DNA from: JBCCDY01 sp039030555
Lineage (GTDB): Bacteria; Bacteroidota; Bacteroidia; Cytophagales; Cyclobacteriaceae
Direction of reading: 5' to 3'
Length of the DNA stretch: 64,000 bases
Assembly: GCA_039030555.1 (NCBI GenBank)
Contig: JBCCDY010000010.1
Span: 62,001-126,000 of the forward strand
Part shown: piece by piece, positions 25,917 to 35,541 of the stretch
Numbering within the stretch: position 1 is the first letter of the stretch
How the letters are laid out: every line of letters starts with the position of its first letter
Made by a program: the position numbers and the translations under genes
The notes under the pieces: model-generated
What the model saw: the letters and a program-made list of their open reading frames with translations, nothing else
Database searches by the model: none
Told to the model about the DNA's origin: nothing

Positions 25917-27046
25917 TTGTCAGCAGTAAATAGATCAGAAGCAATTTGATCTGCATAATATTTGCCTCCTGATGTCAATAATATCGCCCCCTCTTTTACT
26001 TCCAGCTTACCTTTTGATTTCCAGTATTCAATTACAGCGTTACTTTTTTCCAGAATTGGGTAGTTAAAGTCCGAAATCAGTTTGTCAATTTTCACGCCCC
26101 ATTTAGTTCTTATTCCGGTCATAATAAACTCATTAATCTGCTCGCTTTTTGAGAGTATCTCCAGCTCAAACTTGAGATCTCCAGATTCTACTCCTAATAT
26201 ATATTTTGGATTGTTAGAGATATTCCATTGGCGACTAATTCCGTTGAAAGAATGAGCTCCAGGGCCAATTCCAAGATAGGCTTTACCCTTCCAGTAAGAG
26301 GTGTTGTGCTTAGAGTAGTTTGAGTCCCTGCAAAAATTAGAGATCTCATAATGATCGTAATGATGCTTAGTAGCCTCCTGCATCAACAGTTTGAATTGCG
26401 TATTCTGAAATGATTCTTCCGATTCATTCAGAATGCCTTTTTCCTTCCTTCTTCCAAAAACAGTTTTGGGCTCAATGGTTAAGCAGTAACACGAGATATG
26501 TTCGGGTAGAAAATCAAAAGCTTTTTTGAGATCATTTTCCCAAATGTTATGATCTTCAGAAGCCACTCCATAAATCAAGTCCAGAGAAATGTTTTCAAAG
26601 CCAGCCTCCCTGGCATAATGTAGACAATTTTGTGCTTCTATAGAATTATGAGCTCGGTTCATAAACTTTAAGAACGAATCATTGAAAGATTGTATTCCTA
26701 TACTAAGCCGGTTGATTCCCAGTTTTTTCAGCTCTTTTAGATAACCTTTTGAAAGATCGTCTGGATTAGCCTCTAGAGTAATCTCAAGCTCATCGGCTAG
26801 TTTAAAATTTGAGTTAATAGCGTTGATAATTTTCCCTAACGTATTCATATCAAAGAGGGAGGGAGTCCCTCCACCAAAATAGATGGTGCTAACAAGCTCA
26901 TCTCCGATATAAGATTTCCGTAAATTAGCCTCTGAAATAATAGATTGAACCATTTTTTCAGAAGAGCTTCGTTGTGTACTAAAATGGAAGTCACAATAAA
27001 AGCAGGCTTGCTTACAATAAGGGATATGAATGTAGATACCGGCCAA
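25913..27046 (-). CDS. hemW: Radical SAM heme chaperone HemW
   Basis: 377 residues. The [4Fe-4S] motif is CKQACFYC (Cys11, Cys15, Cys18) followed by DF, which points to HemW and not to the coproporphyrinogen oxidase HemN (CxxxCxxCxC). Other radical-SAM features: YFGGGTPSLF (SAM binding) and GINRLSIGIQSFND. HemW binds heme and hands it to respiratory enzymes. The start is a TTG at 27046, giving the family's MAGIYIHIPYC beginning. It diverges from the outer-membrane protein gene with only 11 bases between start codons. Confidence 0.9.
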   Translation of the reverse strand: MAGIYIHIPYCKQACFYCDFHFSTQRSSSEKMVQSIISEANLRKSYIGDELVSTIYFGGGTPSLFDMNTLGKIINAINSNFKLADELEITLEANPDDLSKGYLKELKKLGINRLSIGIQSFNDSFLKFMNRAHNSIEAQNCLHYAREAGFENISLDLIYGVASEDHNIWENDLKKAFDFLPEHISCYCLTIEPKTVFGRRKEKGILNESEESFQNTQFKLLMQEATKHHYDHYEISNFCRDSNYSKHNTSYWKGKAYLGIGPGAHSFNGISRQWNISNNPKYILGVESGDLKFELEILSKSEQINEFIMTGIRTKWGVKIDKLISDFNYPILEKSNAVIEYWKSKGKLEVKEGAILLTSGGKYYADQIASDLFTADN

Positions 27047-27057
27047 AATCAGATGTT

Positions 27058-28809
27058 GTGCTGAAGTATTTTTTCGAAATTAGTGATGTTTTAGTTAAGG
27101 GGCTTTTGATTATTCTCTTTTCGGTAGACTTAACAGTGGCACAAGAGGCGAGCTCTGTTGCGACTAACGAATTTATAATCGACGGAGACTCCTCCGTCTT
27201 TTTCAAAGTACTAGGTCGATTAGAGCAAAGGGATAAACAGGGTGTACAGAGTCAGATTAAAAAAGCGATAAATGAAATAAGATTAAAAGGTTATTTAACG
27301 GCCTCTCTGGATAGCACAGTAACAGACTCAACTGGTAATCACACTTTCTTTATTTATACAGGTACTAAATATGAGCTTGATAGGCTTACACAAGGTAATT
27401 TGCCTTATGATATTGCACGAAAATGCAAGTTACACAAAGAGAAAAACTCAAGTTACAGGCAGGTATCAAACACTTTAGAGTGCATTATCAATCATTCTGA
27501 AAATAACGGCTACCCTTTTGCTACGGTAAAGCTTGATTCTCTGAAGCTCCTTGGAAATGATATTTCGATGGGAATTGCCTATAAGCAAGGCCCGGCGATT
27601 ACGTACGATTCCCTCAAATTAAGAGGAAGTGCAAGCGTTAAACCGAAGTTTTTAAGCAATTATCTAAACGTACCTTTTGGGGGTTTATATCATGAAAAGG
27701 ATGTAAAAAGTATTCCGGATCGTTTAAATGGTTTTGAGTATTTGTCTCTGAACACTCCCCCATCCTTAGAGTTCGTTAGGGAGCGAGCCATCATCTCTTT
27801 GGATTTAAAAAAAGAGCGAGTTAATCGGTTTAACTTTCTGTTGGGGTTTCTCCCTAATCAAACCGCTGAAGGAGGTCTTTTAATAACAGGCGAACTAGAC
27901 CTAAGCCTGCAAAATATATTTTCTAAAGGAAGAAAGATCGATCTTCATTGGGAGCGGTTTCAGGAGGAATCACAACGTTTAGACCTATCTTATTTTCAAC
28001 CCATAATATTTTCTACAAAATTTGATCTGGCTTTCAATTTCAATCTCTTAAAGCAAGACTCTTCTTTTTTAAGAAGGGATTTTGATATTCAAACTTTGTA
28101 TTCGTTGGACTCTAAAAGTAGAATCGGGGCTGGCTTCTTTAACTCTAGTACCAATACACTTAGTGGAAATAGCTTTCAGGAAAACTCATTGCCTGAGTTT
28201 AATTCTACTACGATTACGCAAGGGCAATTGAGTTATCGGTTTAATAAAGTTTTAGGTAGAGAAGTAGCTGACCATAGGCTAAGGATAAATGCTAACCTAA
28301 GAGGTGGTATAAGAAGAATTTCTCCCGAAACTGAAGTGGATGAATCTGTCTATGACTCTGTTGACTTACAAACACCTATATATAATCTGAATTTTAGCTT
28401 ATCCACATTAAAACGAATTAAAGGGAGCTTTTACCTGCATTATGCTTTGGAAGGTAAATGGGTAGAAGGTGGGTTGATTTTTGGAAATGAATCCCTTCGT
28501 TTGGGAGGATTTAACTCCTTAAGAGGCTTCAATGAGGAATTCTTCTTCGCTGAATATTATGTTTTGAATAAAATTGAAGCTCGTGTTTATTACGATTACG
28601 ACGGGTATTTTTTCCTTTTTTATGATCAATCTTTTTTGAGAAACGCAATTTCAGAAAGAAATGACTCTCCTTATGGGATAGGTTTGGGAATGTCGTTAAA
28701 GACTAAGTCAGGAATTTTTAAGTTTGCGTATGCTTTCGGACAGTCTAATGAACAAGATTTTAATACCAGGAATGGGAAAATCCATTTTGGGTATACAGCG
28801 ACTTTTTAG
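27058..28809 (+). CDS. Omp85/BamA-like outer-membrane beta-barrel protein
   Basis: 583 residues. N-terminal hydrophobic segment then TVAQEASS. The first 240 residues have POTRA-like elements (YPFATVKLDSLKLLGND, TYDSLKLRGSASV), and the C-terminal half has alternating beta strands with LRLGGFNSLRGFNEEFFF, the LRGF-type loop of Omp85 barrels. The C-terminus ends in aromatic residues (IHFGYTATF), as for barrel proteins. At this size it carries few POTRA units, so it is an accessory Omp85, not BamA. Start is a GTG at 27058; no better ATG is in frame. Overlaps the next gene by 38 bases. Confidence 0.8.
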   Translation: MLKYFFEISDVLVKGLLIILFSVDLTVAQEASSVATNEFIIDGDSSVFFKVLGRLEQRDKQGVQSQIKKAINEIRLKGYLTASLDSTVTDSTGNHTFFIYTGTKYELDRLTQGNLPYDIARKCKLHKEKNSSYRQVSNTLECIINHSENNGYPFATVKLDSLKLLGNDISMGIAYKQGPAITYDSLKLRGSASVKPKFLSNYLNVPFGGLYHEKDVKSIPDRLNGFEYLSLNTPPSLEFVRERAIISLDLKKERVNRFNFLLGFLPNQTAEGGLLITGELDLSLQNIFSKGRKIDLHWERFQEESQRLDLSYFQPIIFSTKFDLAFNFNLLKQDSSFLRRDFDIQTLYSLDSKSRIGAGFFNSSTNTLSGNSFQENSLPEFNSTTITQGQLSYRFNKVLGREVADHRLRINANLRGGIRRISPETEVDESVYDSVDLQTPIYNLNFSLSTLKRIKGSFYLHYALEGKWVEGGLIFGNESLRLGGFNSLRGFNEEFFFAEYYVLNKIEARVYYDYDGYFFLFYDQSFLRNAISERNDSPYGIGLGMSLKTKSGIFKFAYAFGQSNEQDFNTRNGKIHFGYTATF

Positions 28810-29896
28810 TTTTGTTCTAATACTCATACTGTTCACACAAAACAGCGATGCTTCTACAGATCTAAAGTCAAAATGGTTACTGTTCGATGCGAGTCAAAAT
28901 TCTTATGTAGTTGCTACAGAAGAAACCATACTAAAAGCAGAGGCAGTTTCATTGTGGCTTACGAGATCAGAAGGAAGTTATAAAGACTTCTTTTTATCTA
29001 TCCCTGCTCAGGTTTCCTGGTTTATTGGTGAAGATCTCATAATTAGACCGGAAACGGATACGACCTTAAGGCTCGATATAGATAGCCTGTTTGTAAAAGA
29101 GTTAGTTAAGGATAGTCTTTTTAGTACGTTTTATGATAAGAATCGAGATTGGTCCACTCTGGAAACAGTCATACTTTCAAAAAATGAGTCTTTCCACGAT
29201 AATATTAAAAACACAAACGATGAGTTAATTTTATCTCGGAAAGAAAGAAATGACCAAAATTTCTTCATTATATCCACATCAATTATTCTACTACTACTTG
29301 GTATTTTTAAACTACTAAATCCGAAAGAGTTTTTTTATTACTTCAACGTTCCAGCGATTATTGATTTTAGGCCTAAAATAGATCCTGATCTAGAGGGTGG
29401 CTTATTCTCTAAATCCTCCTTTTTTTTTCTGATCATTTTGTCTCTTACAATTAGCACAACTTTACTTTTTGCAAAAGGTGATTTAGTTGTCTTACCTGGC
29501 TTTTTAACCGTTAGGAATATCTATTTGACATGGATTTCTGTTGCCGGTTCAGTATTGATTATTCTCCTGATCAAAATGGTTATAATTAGCTTTATGTGCC
29601 GTCTTTTTTCGATTAATAAAATGGGTAATCTCTATATGTTAGAATATATAAAACTGAGTACGTTGGTTTACTTTCCAACAGCTGTTATTTTATTTTTGGT
29701 GTTTTTTTCGGCTCTAGAGCTATCTATGGCTTCAATTTTCAAAGTATATCTGGCCTTTATAGTCATTAGAACAATTATTCTCTTTTTAAAAACTAAGTCC
29801 ACGACGACCTTTACTAATCTCCACTTATTTTCATATCTTTGCACCGTCGATTTTATACCGATGTTGATAATATTAAACTTTTTCTTGAAAAAGTAA
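28772..29896 (+). CDS. DUF4271-family membrane protein
   Basis: About 374 residues from the ATG at 28772 (MGKSILGIQRL); an ATG at 28724 would overlap the barrel gene by 86 bases. Layout: N-terminal hydrophobic segment, a hydrophilic domain to about residue 165, then about six membrane helices (ILLLLGIFKLLNP, then three long helices). DUF4271 proteins occur next to the uroporphyrinogen-III synthase gene hemD across the Bacteroidota, as here with 25 bases between. Function unknown. The overlap with the upstream Omp85 gene suggests a shared transcript. Confidence 0.75.
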   Translation: MGKSILGIQRLFSFVLILILFTQNSDASTDLKSKWLLFDASQNSYVVATEETILKAEAVSLWLTRSEGSYKDFFLSIPAQVSWFIGEDLIIRPETDTTLRLDIDSLFVKELVKDSLFSTFYDKNRDWSTLETVILSKNESFHDNIKNTNDELILSRKERNDQNFFIISTSIILLLLGIFKLLNPKEFFYYFNVPAIIDFRPKIDPDLEGGLFSKSSFFFLIILSLTISTTLLFAKGDLVVLPGFLTVRNIYLTWISVAGSVLIILLIKMVIISFMCRLFSINKMGNLYMLEYIKLSTLVYFPTAVILFLVFFSALELSMASIFKVYLAFIVIRTIILFLKTKSTTTFTNLHLFSYLCTVDFIPMLIILNFFLKK

Positions 29897-29921
29897 TATT
29901 TTCTTTAATACAAGATAACTT

Positions 29922-30698
29922 ATGGTCAATTTTGATAAGTCGAGATTAAAAGAAGTAAAAAGTATTTTGGTTTCGCAACCCAAACCTTCTGATGACAATT
30001 CTCCATACTTTAAGCTGGCCGAAAAGTATAATCTTGACATAGATTTCAGGCCTTTTATTAAAGTAGATCCGGTATCTGCAAAGGAATTCAGAAAGCAGAA
30101 AATTGATATCCTGAATCACACAGCCGTAATTTTTACAAGTAGAAATGCGGTAGATCATTTCTTCCAACTTTGTAAAGACTTGAAGCTTGAAATGCCTGCC
30201 GATATGAAGTATTTCTGTATTTCAGAGCAGACCTCTAACTATCTTCAGAAATATATCGTCATAAGGAAGAGAAAGATATTTACGGGTACAAGAACAGCTC
30301 AGGACCTGCTTGAGATCTTGAAAAAGCATAAGAATGAGAAGTATATTTTTCCATGTTCAAACATTCGAAAGAATGATATTCCTGATTTTCTAAAAAATAA
30401 TGATTATAAATATTCTGAGGCGATCATATACGAAACAGTAGCTAGTGACTTATCGGATTTAGAAGATGTTAAATACGATATACTCGCTTTTTACAGTCCC
30501 TCAGGAATCAATTCTCTATTTGTGAACTTTCCGGATTTCACTCAAAACAATACTCGTATAGCTGCATTTGGCCCTACAACAGCCAAAGCTGTAAGAGATC
30601 ACTCGTTAGAGTTGGATATCGAAGCTCCTTTACCTAACGCTCCATCTATGACGGGTGCTTTGGAGCTTTATATCAAGAAGGCGAACAATCTGGACTAA
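29922..30698 (+). CDS. hemD: Uroporphyrinogen-III synthase
   Basis: 258 residues. The two-lobed HemD fold is indicated by VIFTSRNAVDHFF in the first lobe and YDILAFYSPSGINSLFVNF in the second, plus AAFGPTTAKAV near the end. It cyclises hydroxymethylbilane with inversion of ring D, the branch point for heme and cobalamin. It follows DUF4271 in the same direction. Sequence identity in HemD is low across bacteria, so these short motifs and the position carry the call. Confidence 0.85.
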   Translation: MVNFDKSRLKEVKSILVSQPKPSDDNSPYFKLAEKYNLDIDFRPFIKVDPVSAKEFRKQKIDILNHTAVIFTSRNAVDHFFQLCKDLKLEMPADMKYFCISEQTSNYLQKYIVIRKRKIFTGTRTAQDLLEILKKHKNEKYIFPCSNIRKNDIPDFLKNNDYKYSEAIIYETVASDLSDLEDVKYDILAFYSPSGINSLFVNFPDFTQNNTRIAAFGPTTAKAVRDHSLELDIEAPLPNAPSMTGALELYIKKANNLD

Positions 30699-30811
30699 AA
30701 ATCTCCCTTGTTTACTAGGGGCAATTTATCTAATAACTGTCGTTTCATTATAACAGATTTGTTTCTGAAGAAGCTTTTTATGTATATTTATCTTCGGAAT
30801 CTTTTTAAATC

Positions 30812-31795
30812 ATGGGACGAAGCAAATTTTTTTATTGCCTAATTATCAGTTCGTTCTGCATCTTCTGTTCAAGTGATGCTTTGGGACAGCAAGATCCACA
30901 GTTCAGTCTATATAATTTGAACTACTTATACTACAATCCTGCATACTCAGGTATTGAAGGTGTAACTAAAATAACCGCTGTTCATAGATCTCAATGGTTG
31001 GGCTATGATGGTACCTTTGAAGGTAGGGGCGATGCACCATCAACTCAGGTTGTTAGTTTTACTACTCCGCTCTTCAGATTTAGAAGTGGGGTAGGTGCTT
31101 TTTTCTCAAGGGATGACATAGGGCCACTAAATAATATAGAGTTCAATGTTTCTTATGCTTACCATTTGGCACTTAAGAACTCAAAAGTAAGTTTTGGGGT
31201 GAGGGCAGGGATATATTCTCAATCCATAAACACTCCTGAATACAGAGCAATAATAGATCCGGAGTTTGATCCTGTATTAAGTCCTATCACTAATGGATCG
31301 GATGCTCAAATACGTCCCGATCTTGCAGTAGGTATTTACTATCAGGCAGAAAAGTATTATGTAGGTATCAGTGCAAATCATTTAACACAGTCAGAATTTG
31401 ATTTTGGAGTTAGCCCTCTTAAGAACCCCCTAGAAAGTCATGGTTATTTCACGGCTGGATATAATTACAATTTTAATTATCGAATCGTATTAACCCCTTC
31501 AATTCTGGTTAGAACTGATTTTAATCAATACAATTTTGATATTGGTGTTAGCGGAGTTTACGATGAGCGTATCATGGGGGGTATTTCTTTTAGACAGGGA
31601 GAAGCGGCTATTCTCATGGTGGGTTATAATCTAACTAAGGATAAAGCATTAGGAATAAATTATGCATTCGATTTTGTGTTTGTTGAACAGGAAGCAAAAT
31701 CTCCAACTTCCCATGAATTTGTGGTGAGTTATAGGTTACCTGTAACGGTATCGGGGGGTAAAAAAGTTATACGTACGCCAAGGTTCAGGCATTAA
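30812..31795 (+). CDS. porP: PorP/SprF-family outer-membrane protein of the type IX secretion system
   Basis: 327 residues. Signal peptide to about residue 26 (LGQQDPQFS). The mature start QQDPQFSLYNLNYLYYNPAYSG is the classic PorP/SprF opening, followed by RSQWLGYDG and barrel strands ending in VSYRLPV. These barrels bind the GldK/GldN ring or the gliding track of the type IX system. It is the first gene of a block continuing with gldK, gldL, gldM and gldN. The 113-bp gap before it and 168 bp after it leave room for separate promoters. Confidence 0.9.
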   Translation: MGRSKFFYCLIISSFCIFCSSDALGQQDPQFSLYNLNYLYYNPAYSGIEGVTKITAVHRSQWLGYDGTFEGRGDAPSTQVVSFTTPLFRFRSGVGAFFSRDDIGPLNNIEFNVSYAYHLALKNSKVSFGVRAGIYSQSINTPEYRAIIDPEFDPVLSPITNGSDAQIRPDLAVGIYYQAEKYYVGISANHLTQSEFDFGVSPLKNPLESHGYFTAGYNYNFNYRIVLTPSILVRTDFNQYNFDIGVSGVYDERIMGGISFRQGEAAILMVGYNLTKDKALGINYAFDFVFVEQEAKSPTSHEFVVSYRLPVTVSGGKKVIRTPRFRH

Positions 31796-31963
31796 ATCAT
31801 CATTATGTTTTGTAATTATGGAGAATTTCCACAATTTACAGAGCTCAGTTCTTTATATTTAGAGTGTTAATGGCAATTATTTAGGTCGACTACCGTTTCG
31901 TAATTGTCAGTGTTGTGTGTTATGAAATGATAAATTAGTCGGGTTTTTAACAAAACAGGTGTT

Positions 31964-33007
31964 ATGAAAACAAGGATTTCTAAAAGATCAATCCATTTTA
32001 TATGGTTTATTCTCTTAGCTGTTATCAATCAAAGCTGTTTCAACATTTTTGGCGGCGGAGGTGTTGACGACAGAGGAGAATTAATTGGCGTTCAAGGTCG
32101 TGAAGGTTGGGTTCAAACGGTACCTTATGGTATGGTTCCTGTACCGGCTGGAACTTTTCATATGGGTCAGGCTGATCAGGATATTGCAGCATCAATGATC
32201 AACATGAACAAACAAGTCACCATTGGAGCTTTCTTCATGGACGACACTGAAATTACAAATAATGAGTATAGACAATTTGTTCAGGACATCACCGAAGGTT
32301 CAGAAACGGATCTTGATGCTGACTACGTATTTGAAGATATTTATCCTGACACCACAGTTTGGGTAGAGGATTTTTCTCATCACATGGGTGATCCATTAAT
32401 GGAGTATTATTATGCTCACCCAGCTTTTGACGACTATCCTGTTGTTGGTGTTGACTGGAAAGCAGCTCAATTATTCTCAAAATGGAGAACGAGTCATTTA
32501 AATGATTACAGAGCTAGCAATGGATTATTTCCAATGCCAAATTTCAGATTACCATCGGAAGCGGAATGGGAATATGCTGCTAGAGGTGGAAGAGATATGG
32601 CAAAATATCCTTGGGGGAATCCTTACATAAGGAATGCCAAAGGATGTCTTATTGCGAACTTCAAGCCTGGCAGGGGAAATTACTTTGACGATGGATATGC
32701 TTATACGGCTCCTGCTGCATCTTATTTCCCTAACGATTACGGTTTATTTAATATGTCTGGTAACGTTTCGGAATGGTGTCAGGATGCTTTCAATCCAGCG
32801 GCTTATCCGTTAGTATGGGATTTGAATCCTACGTTCTTCGATGATAATATTAATCTTAAAGTTATTAGAGGGGGATCCTGGAAAGATGTAGCCTACTTCC
32901 TGGAAACAGGTACCAGAAACTATGAGCACGAAGATACCTCACGATCTTTTATCGGATTTAGATGTGCTATGACCTATCTTGGTCGATCTTCTGGCGACGA
33001 ATTTTAA
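31964..33007 (+). CDS. gldK: Type IX secretion lipoprotein GldK/PorK
   Basis: 347 residues. Lipobox INQSC (Cys25) then FNIFGGGG. The rest is a formylglycine-generating-enzyme (SUMF1) domain: PVPAGTFHMGQAD, then FRLPSEAEWEYAARG, then GNVSEWCQDAF and RGGSWKD. It has no role in sulfatase maturation here; GldK forms the periplasmic ring under the outer membrane together with GldN. At 347 residues it is shorter than well-studied homologues. First of four gld genes spaced 66, 46 and 22 bases apart, with a start-codon motif shared with gldN. Confidence 0.93.
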   Translation: MKTRISKRSIHFIWFILLAVINQSCFNIFGGGGVDDRGELIGVQGREGWVQTVPYGMVPVPAGTFHMGQADQDIAASMINMNKQVTIGAFFMDDTEITNNEYRQFVQDITEGSETDLDADYVFEDIYPDTTVWVEDFSHHMGDPLMEYYYAHPAFDDYPVVGVDWKAAQLFSKWRTSHLNDYRASNGLFPMPNFRLPSEAEWEYAARGGRDMAKYPWGNPYIRNAKGCLIANFKPGRGNYFDDGYAYTAPAASYFPNDYGLFNMSGNVSEWCQDAFNPAAYPLVWDLNPTFFDDNINLKVIRGGSWKDVAYFLETGTRNYEHEDTSRSFIGFRCAMTYLGRSSGDEF

Positions 33008-33073
33008 AGATTTTATTATATTCAATTTTAAGCAGATTACAACGATCTAACTATAACCAAAAACTACATTAAA

Positions 33074-33898
33074 ATGAGCAGTAAAAAAGGTGGATTTATA
33101 GAACTTCTCTACACTAGCATAATGCCTAAGGTATATGGTATTGGAGCAGCTGTCGTAATTATGGGGGCACTATTTAAAATACAACACTTAGAGGGAGCTG
33201 GTATCATGCTCGGAGTTGGACTAACTGTTGAGGCCATCATATTTTTCTTAAGTGCATTTGAACCTAAACATGCTGAGCCAGATTGGTCTAAAGTTTATCC
33301 GGAACTTGCTGATGATTTTGAGGGCGCTCCGGCTCCAAAAGCTAAGGCTGTTCAAAAGAGTGGTGCTTCTACGTCACAGTCTTTGGATAATATGCTCGAG
33401 AAATCGAAAATAGGTCCTGAATTAATCGAAAGTTTAGGAAAAGGAATGAAGAATATGGCTGAATCGGCATCTAAGATGTCCAATCTTAGCGATGCGGCTG
33501 TTGCAACTAACGATTATGCGAAGAATGTTAAAACAGCGTCTAATTCATTAGTAGAAATGAATAAATCTTATGCTACTACAGTCCAGTCAATGGGCGAAAT
33601 GAGTAGTGCAGCTAAAGACACTAAAGAATATCATTCTCAGGTTCAAAGCGCAACTAAAAATCTAAGTGCTCTTAATGCTGTTTATGAAATGGAACTTCAG
33701 GATTCAAACAATCACTTGAAGTCTATGAATAAATTTTACGCGAACTTAAGTGCGGCAATGGAGAATGTGGCTGAGGCCGGAAAAGGTACTGAGCAATTCA
33801 GAAACGAATTAACGAAGTTGACAAGCAATTTGACTTCATTAAATAACGTTTACGGTAATATGTTGACTGCCATGAAAGGTGGCGGAAGCTCTAAGTAA
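33074..33898 (+). CDS. gldL: Type IX secretion inner-membrane motor protein GldL/PorL
   Basis: 274 residues. Two membrane helices: about 20-36 (YGIGAAVVIMGALFKI) and 42-60 (GIMLGVGLTVEAIIFFLS). Glu53 in the second helix corresponds to the membrane glutamate that carries the proton path in GldL. The rest is cytoplasmic coiled coil with repeated Ser/Asn/Met heptads (for example SNSLVEMNKSYATTVQSM). GldL and GldM form the proton-driven rotary motor that powers secretion and gliding. The Pro/Ala linker at residues about 82-100 is flexible. Confidence 0.95.
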   Translation: MSSKKGGFIELLYTSIMPKVYGIGAAVVIMGALFKIQHLEGAGIMLGVGLTVEAIIFFLSAFEPKHAEPDWSKVYPELADDFEGAPAPKAKAVQKSGASTSQSLDNMLEKSKIGPELIESLGKGMKNMAESASKMSNLSDAAVATNDYAKNVKTASNSLVEMNKSYATTVQSMGEMSSAAKDTKEYHSQVQSATKNLSALNAVYEMELQDSNNHLKSMNKFYANLSAAMENVAEAGKGTEQFRNELTKLTSNLTSLNNVYGNMLTAMKGGGSSK

Positions 33899-33944
33899 CA
33901 AATTGATTTTAGTGTCACTAAGCCAAAATTTAAAATATTAGTTC

Positions 33945-35519
33945 ATGGCAGGAGGTAAGGAAACACCACGGCAGAAGATGATCGGAATGATGTACCTGGT
34001 ACTAACGGCCCTGTTAGCTCTTCAGGTTTCAAGTTCCGTTCTAGATAAATTCTTCTTCTTAAACAGAAGTTTAGAGGAAGCTGTTGAACGATATCAAGAA
34101 GATAATGCCAAAACACTTTCCAATATTAAAGGTCAGGTAGAAGAGAAGGGTAACAGGGAAGAAGATCTTGAAGTGTTTGAAAAGGCTAAGACTGTGAGAG
34201 AAAGAACGCAGGAGCTGAATAAGTATCTTGTTGATATAAAGGAAGAGCTTATTATTGCTACTGGTGATAGAGAAGAGGCAACAGGAAAACCAGTAGGTCT
34301 TAAAGATGAAGATAATGTAGCTAACTTGATGATTGTTAAAGGCAAGGGTCCTGAGCTTCAAGAGAAGATTAATTCTTATGTTGATTTTTTGAAGCAGGAG
34401 ACTGGAGATGAGAGTTTCATTAAAATAGCTAGAGATGGTAATGAAATTCCAGAATTCGCTAACGATGAAGAGCAAAGGATTAAGGATTTCACTGAAATTA
34501 ATTTCCTAAGTACTCCTTTAGCTGCGGCTTTAGCCTCCATAAGCCAATATGAAAACGAGATTATGGCTTATGAAACAAAGGCTCTCGATGATCTTGCACA
34601 AAAAGTAGGAGCGAAGGATTTATCTTTCGACCAGATTGAAGTTGTTGCACTACCCGAGTCACGAGTAGTTGCTGCTGGTGCTAATTATGAGGCTCAATTA
34701 TTTGTTTCAGCTTCATCATCAGCTGTAAATCCTGAAATGTTTGTCGGGGACAGACCCATAGAAGTAGAAAACGGAAAAGGTAAAGTTACTTTCAAGGTTT
34801 CTGGCGGTGGTTATGATAAGGATGGATACGCTAAAAAAACCTATAGCGCAAGAGTTGTTCTGAATGGAGAGCCATACGAAACTGATATTGAATATGTCGT
34901 TACTAAACCTGTAGTTCAGGTTCAATCTCAATCTGTTCAGGCACTTTATCTGAATTGTGGTAATGAACTTCAAATCAATGTTCCTGCGTTGGGATCTAAT
35001 TATGATCCTGCTTTCACCGCTTCCGGTGCTAGTGTTATCCCAGGTGCTCAAAAGGGTTTGGTTACAGTCGTTCCTAACAAGGCGGAAGTTGTTCTTGGTG
35101 TTAGTAGCGGTGGTTCTAAGTTAGATGACATTCCTTTTAAGGTTCGTCGTATACCTAAGCCTGAAATAGAAATTAGAAATGGTGGACGACCTATAGATGA
35201 AAAAAGAGGTATGAAAGCTCCAGGCCCAAGGTCTTTACAAATTAAAGCTGTTCCAGATGAAGGTTTTGCGCAATTCCTTCCTAAAGATGCTCGTTATAGA
35301 GTATCTCAGTGGGAGATTACATTGGCTCGTGGCAGCAGACCAGTTGCTCCACCGAAAAAGGTAACTAGTGAGCAAGCTAACTTATCTGACTTTGCTGCTA
35401 AAGCAAAAGCGGGTGATAGAATAGTTATAGAGGTTAAAAAAGTTCAGCGATTGAACTTTAAAGGCCAGGTAGAAGAGGTTAACATAGGCAGTGTTGTTAA
35501 AAACATAGCCTTGAATTGA
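33945..35519 (+). CDS. gldM: Type IX secretion motor and shaft protein GldM/PorM
   Basis: 524 residues. One N-terminal membrane helix (MIGMMYLVLTALLALQVS), preceded by MAGGKETPR with Arg9, the residue that pairs with the GldL glutamate in the known motor. The periplasmic part has helical domain 1 (about 40-220) and beta domains D2-D4, including VQSQSVQALYLNCGNEL, as in the elongated GldM dimer. It spans the periplasm to the GldK/GldN ring. The start ATG at 33945 is right after gldL. Confidence 0.95.
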   Translation: MAGGKETPRQKMIGMMYLVLTALLALQVSSSVLDKFFFLNRSLEEAVERYQEDNAKTLSNIKGQVEEKGNREEDLEVFEKAKTVRERTQELNKYLVDIKEELIIATGDREEATGKPVGLKDEDNVANLMIVKGKGPELQEKINSYVDFLKQETGDESFIKIARDGNEIPEFANDEEQRIKDFTEINFLSTPLAAALASISQYENEIMAYETKALDDLAQKVGAKDLSFDQIEVVALPESRVVAAGANYEAQLFVSASSSAVNPEMFVGDRPIEVENGKGKVTFKVSGGGYDKDGYAKKTYSARVVLNGEPYETDIEYVVTKPVVQVQSQSVQALYLNCGNELQINVPALGSNYDPAFTASGASVIPGAQKGLVTVVPNKAEVVLGVSSGGSKLDDIPFKVRRIPKPEIEIRNGGRPIDEKRGMKAPGPRSLQIKAVPDEGFAQFLPKDARYRVSQWEITLARGSRPVAPPKKVTSEQANLSDFAAKAKAGDRIVIEVKKVQRLNFKGQVEEVNIGSVVKNIALN

Positions 35520-35541
35520 TAAGGTGTTTAAACAGGGTGTT

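Noticed and set aside
34071..34475. Antisense frame of 134 residues within gldM
   Set aside because: gldM is certain; the antisense frame has only low-complexity Phe/Leu/Ile sequence.
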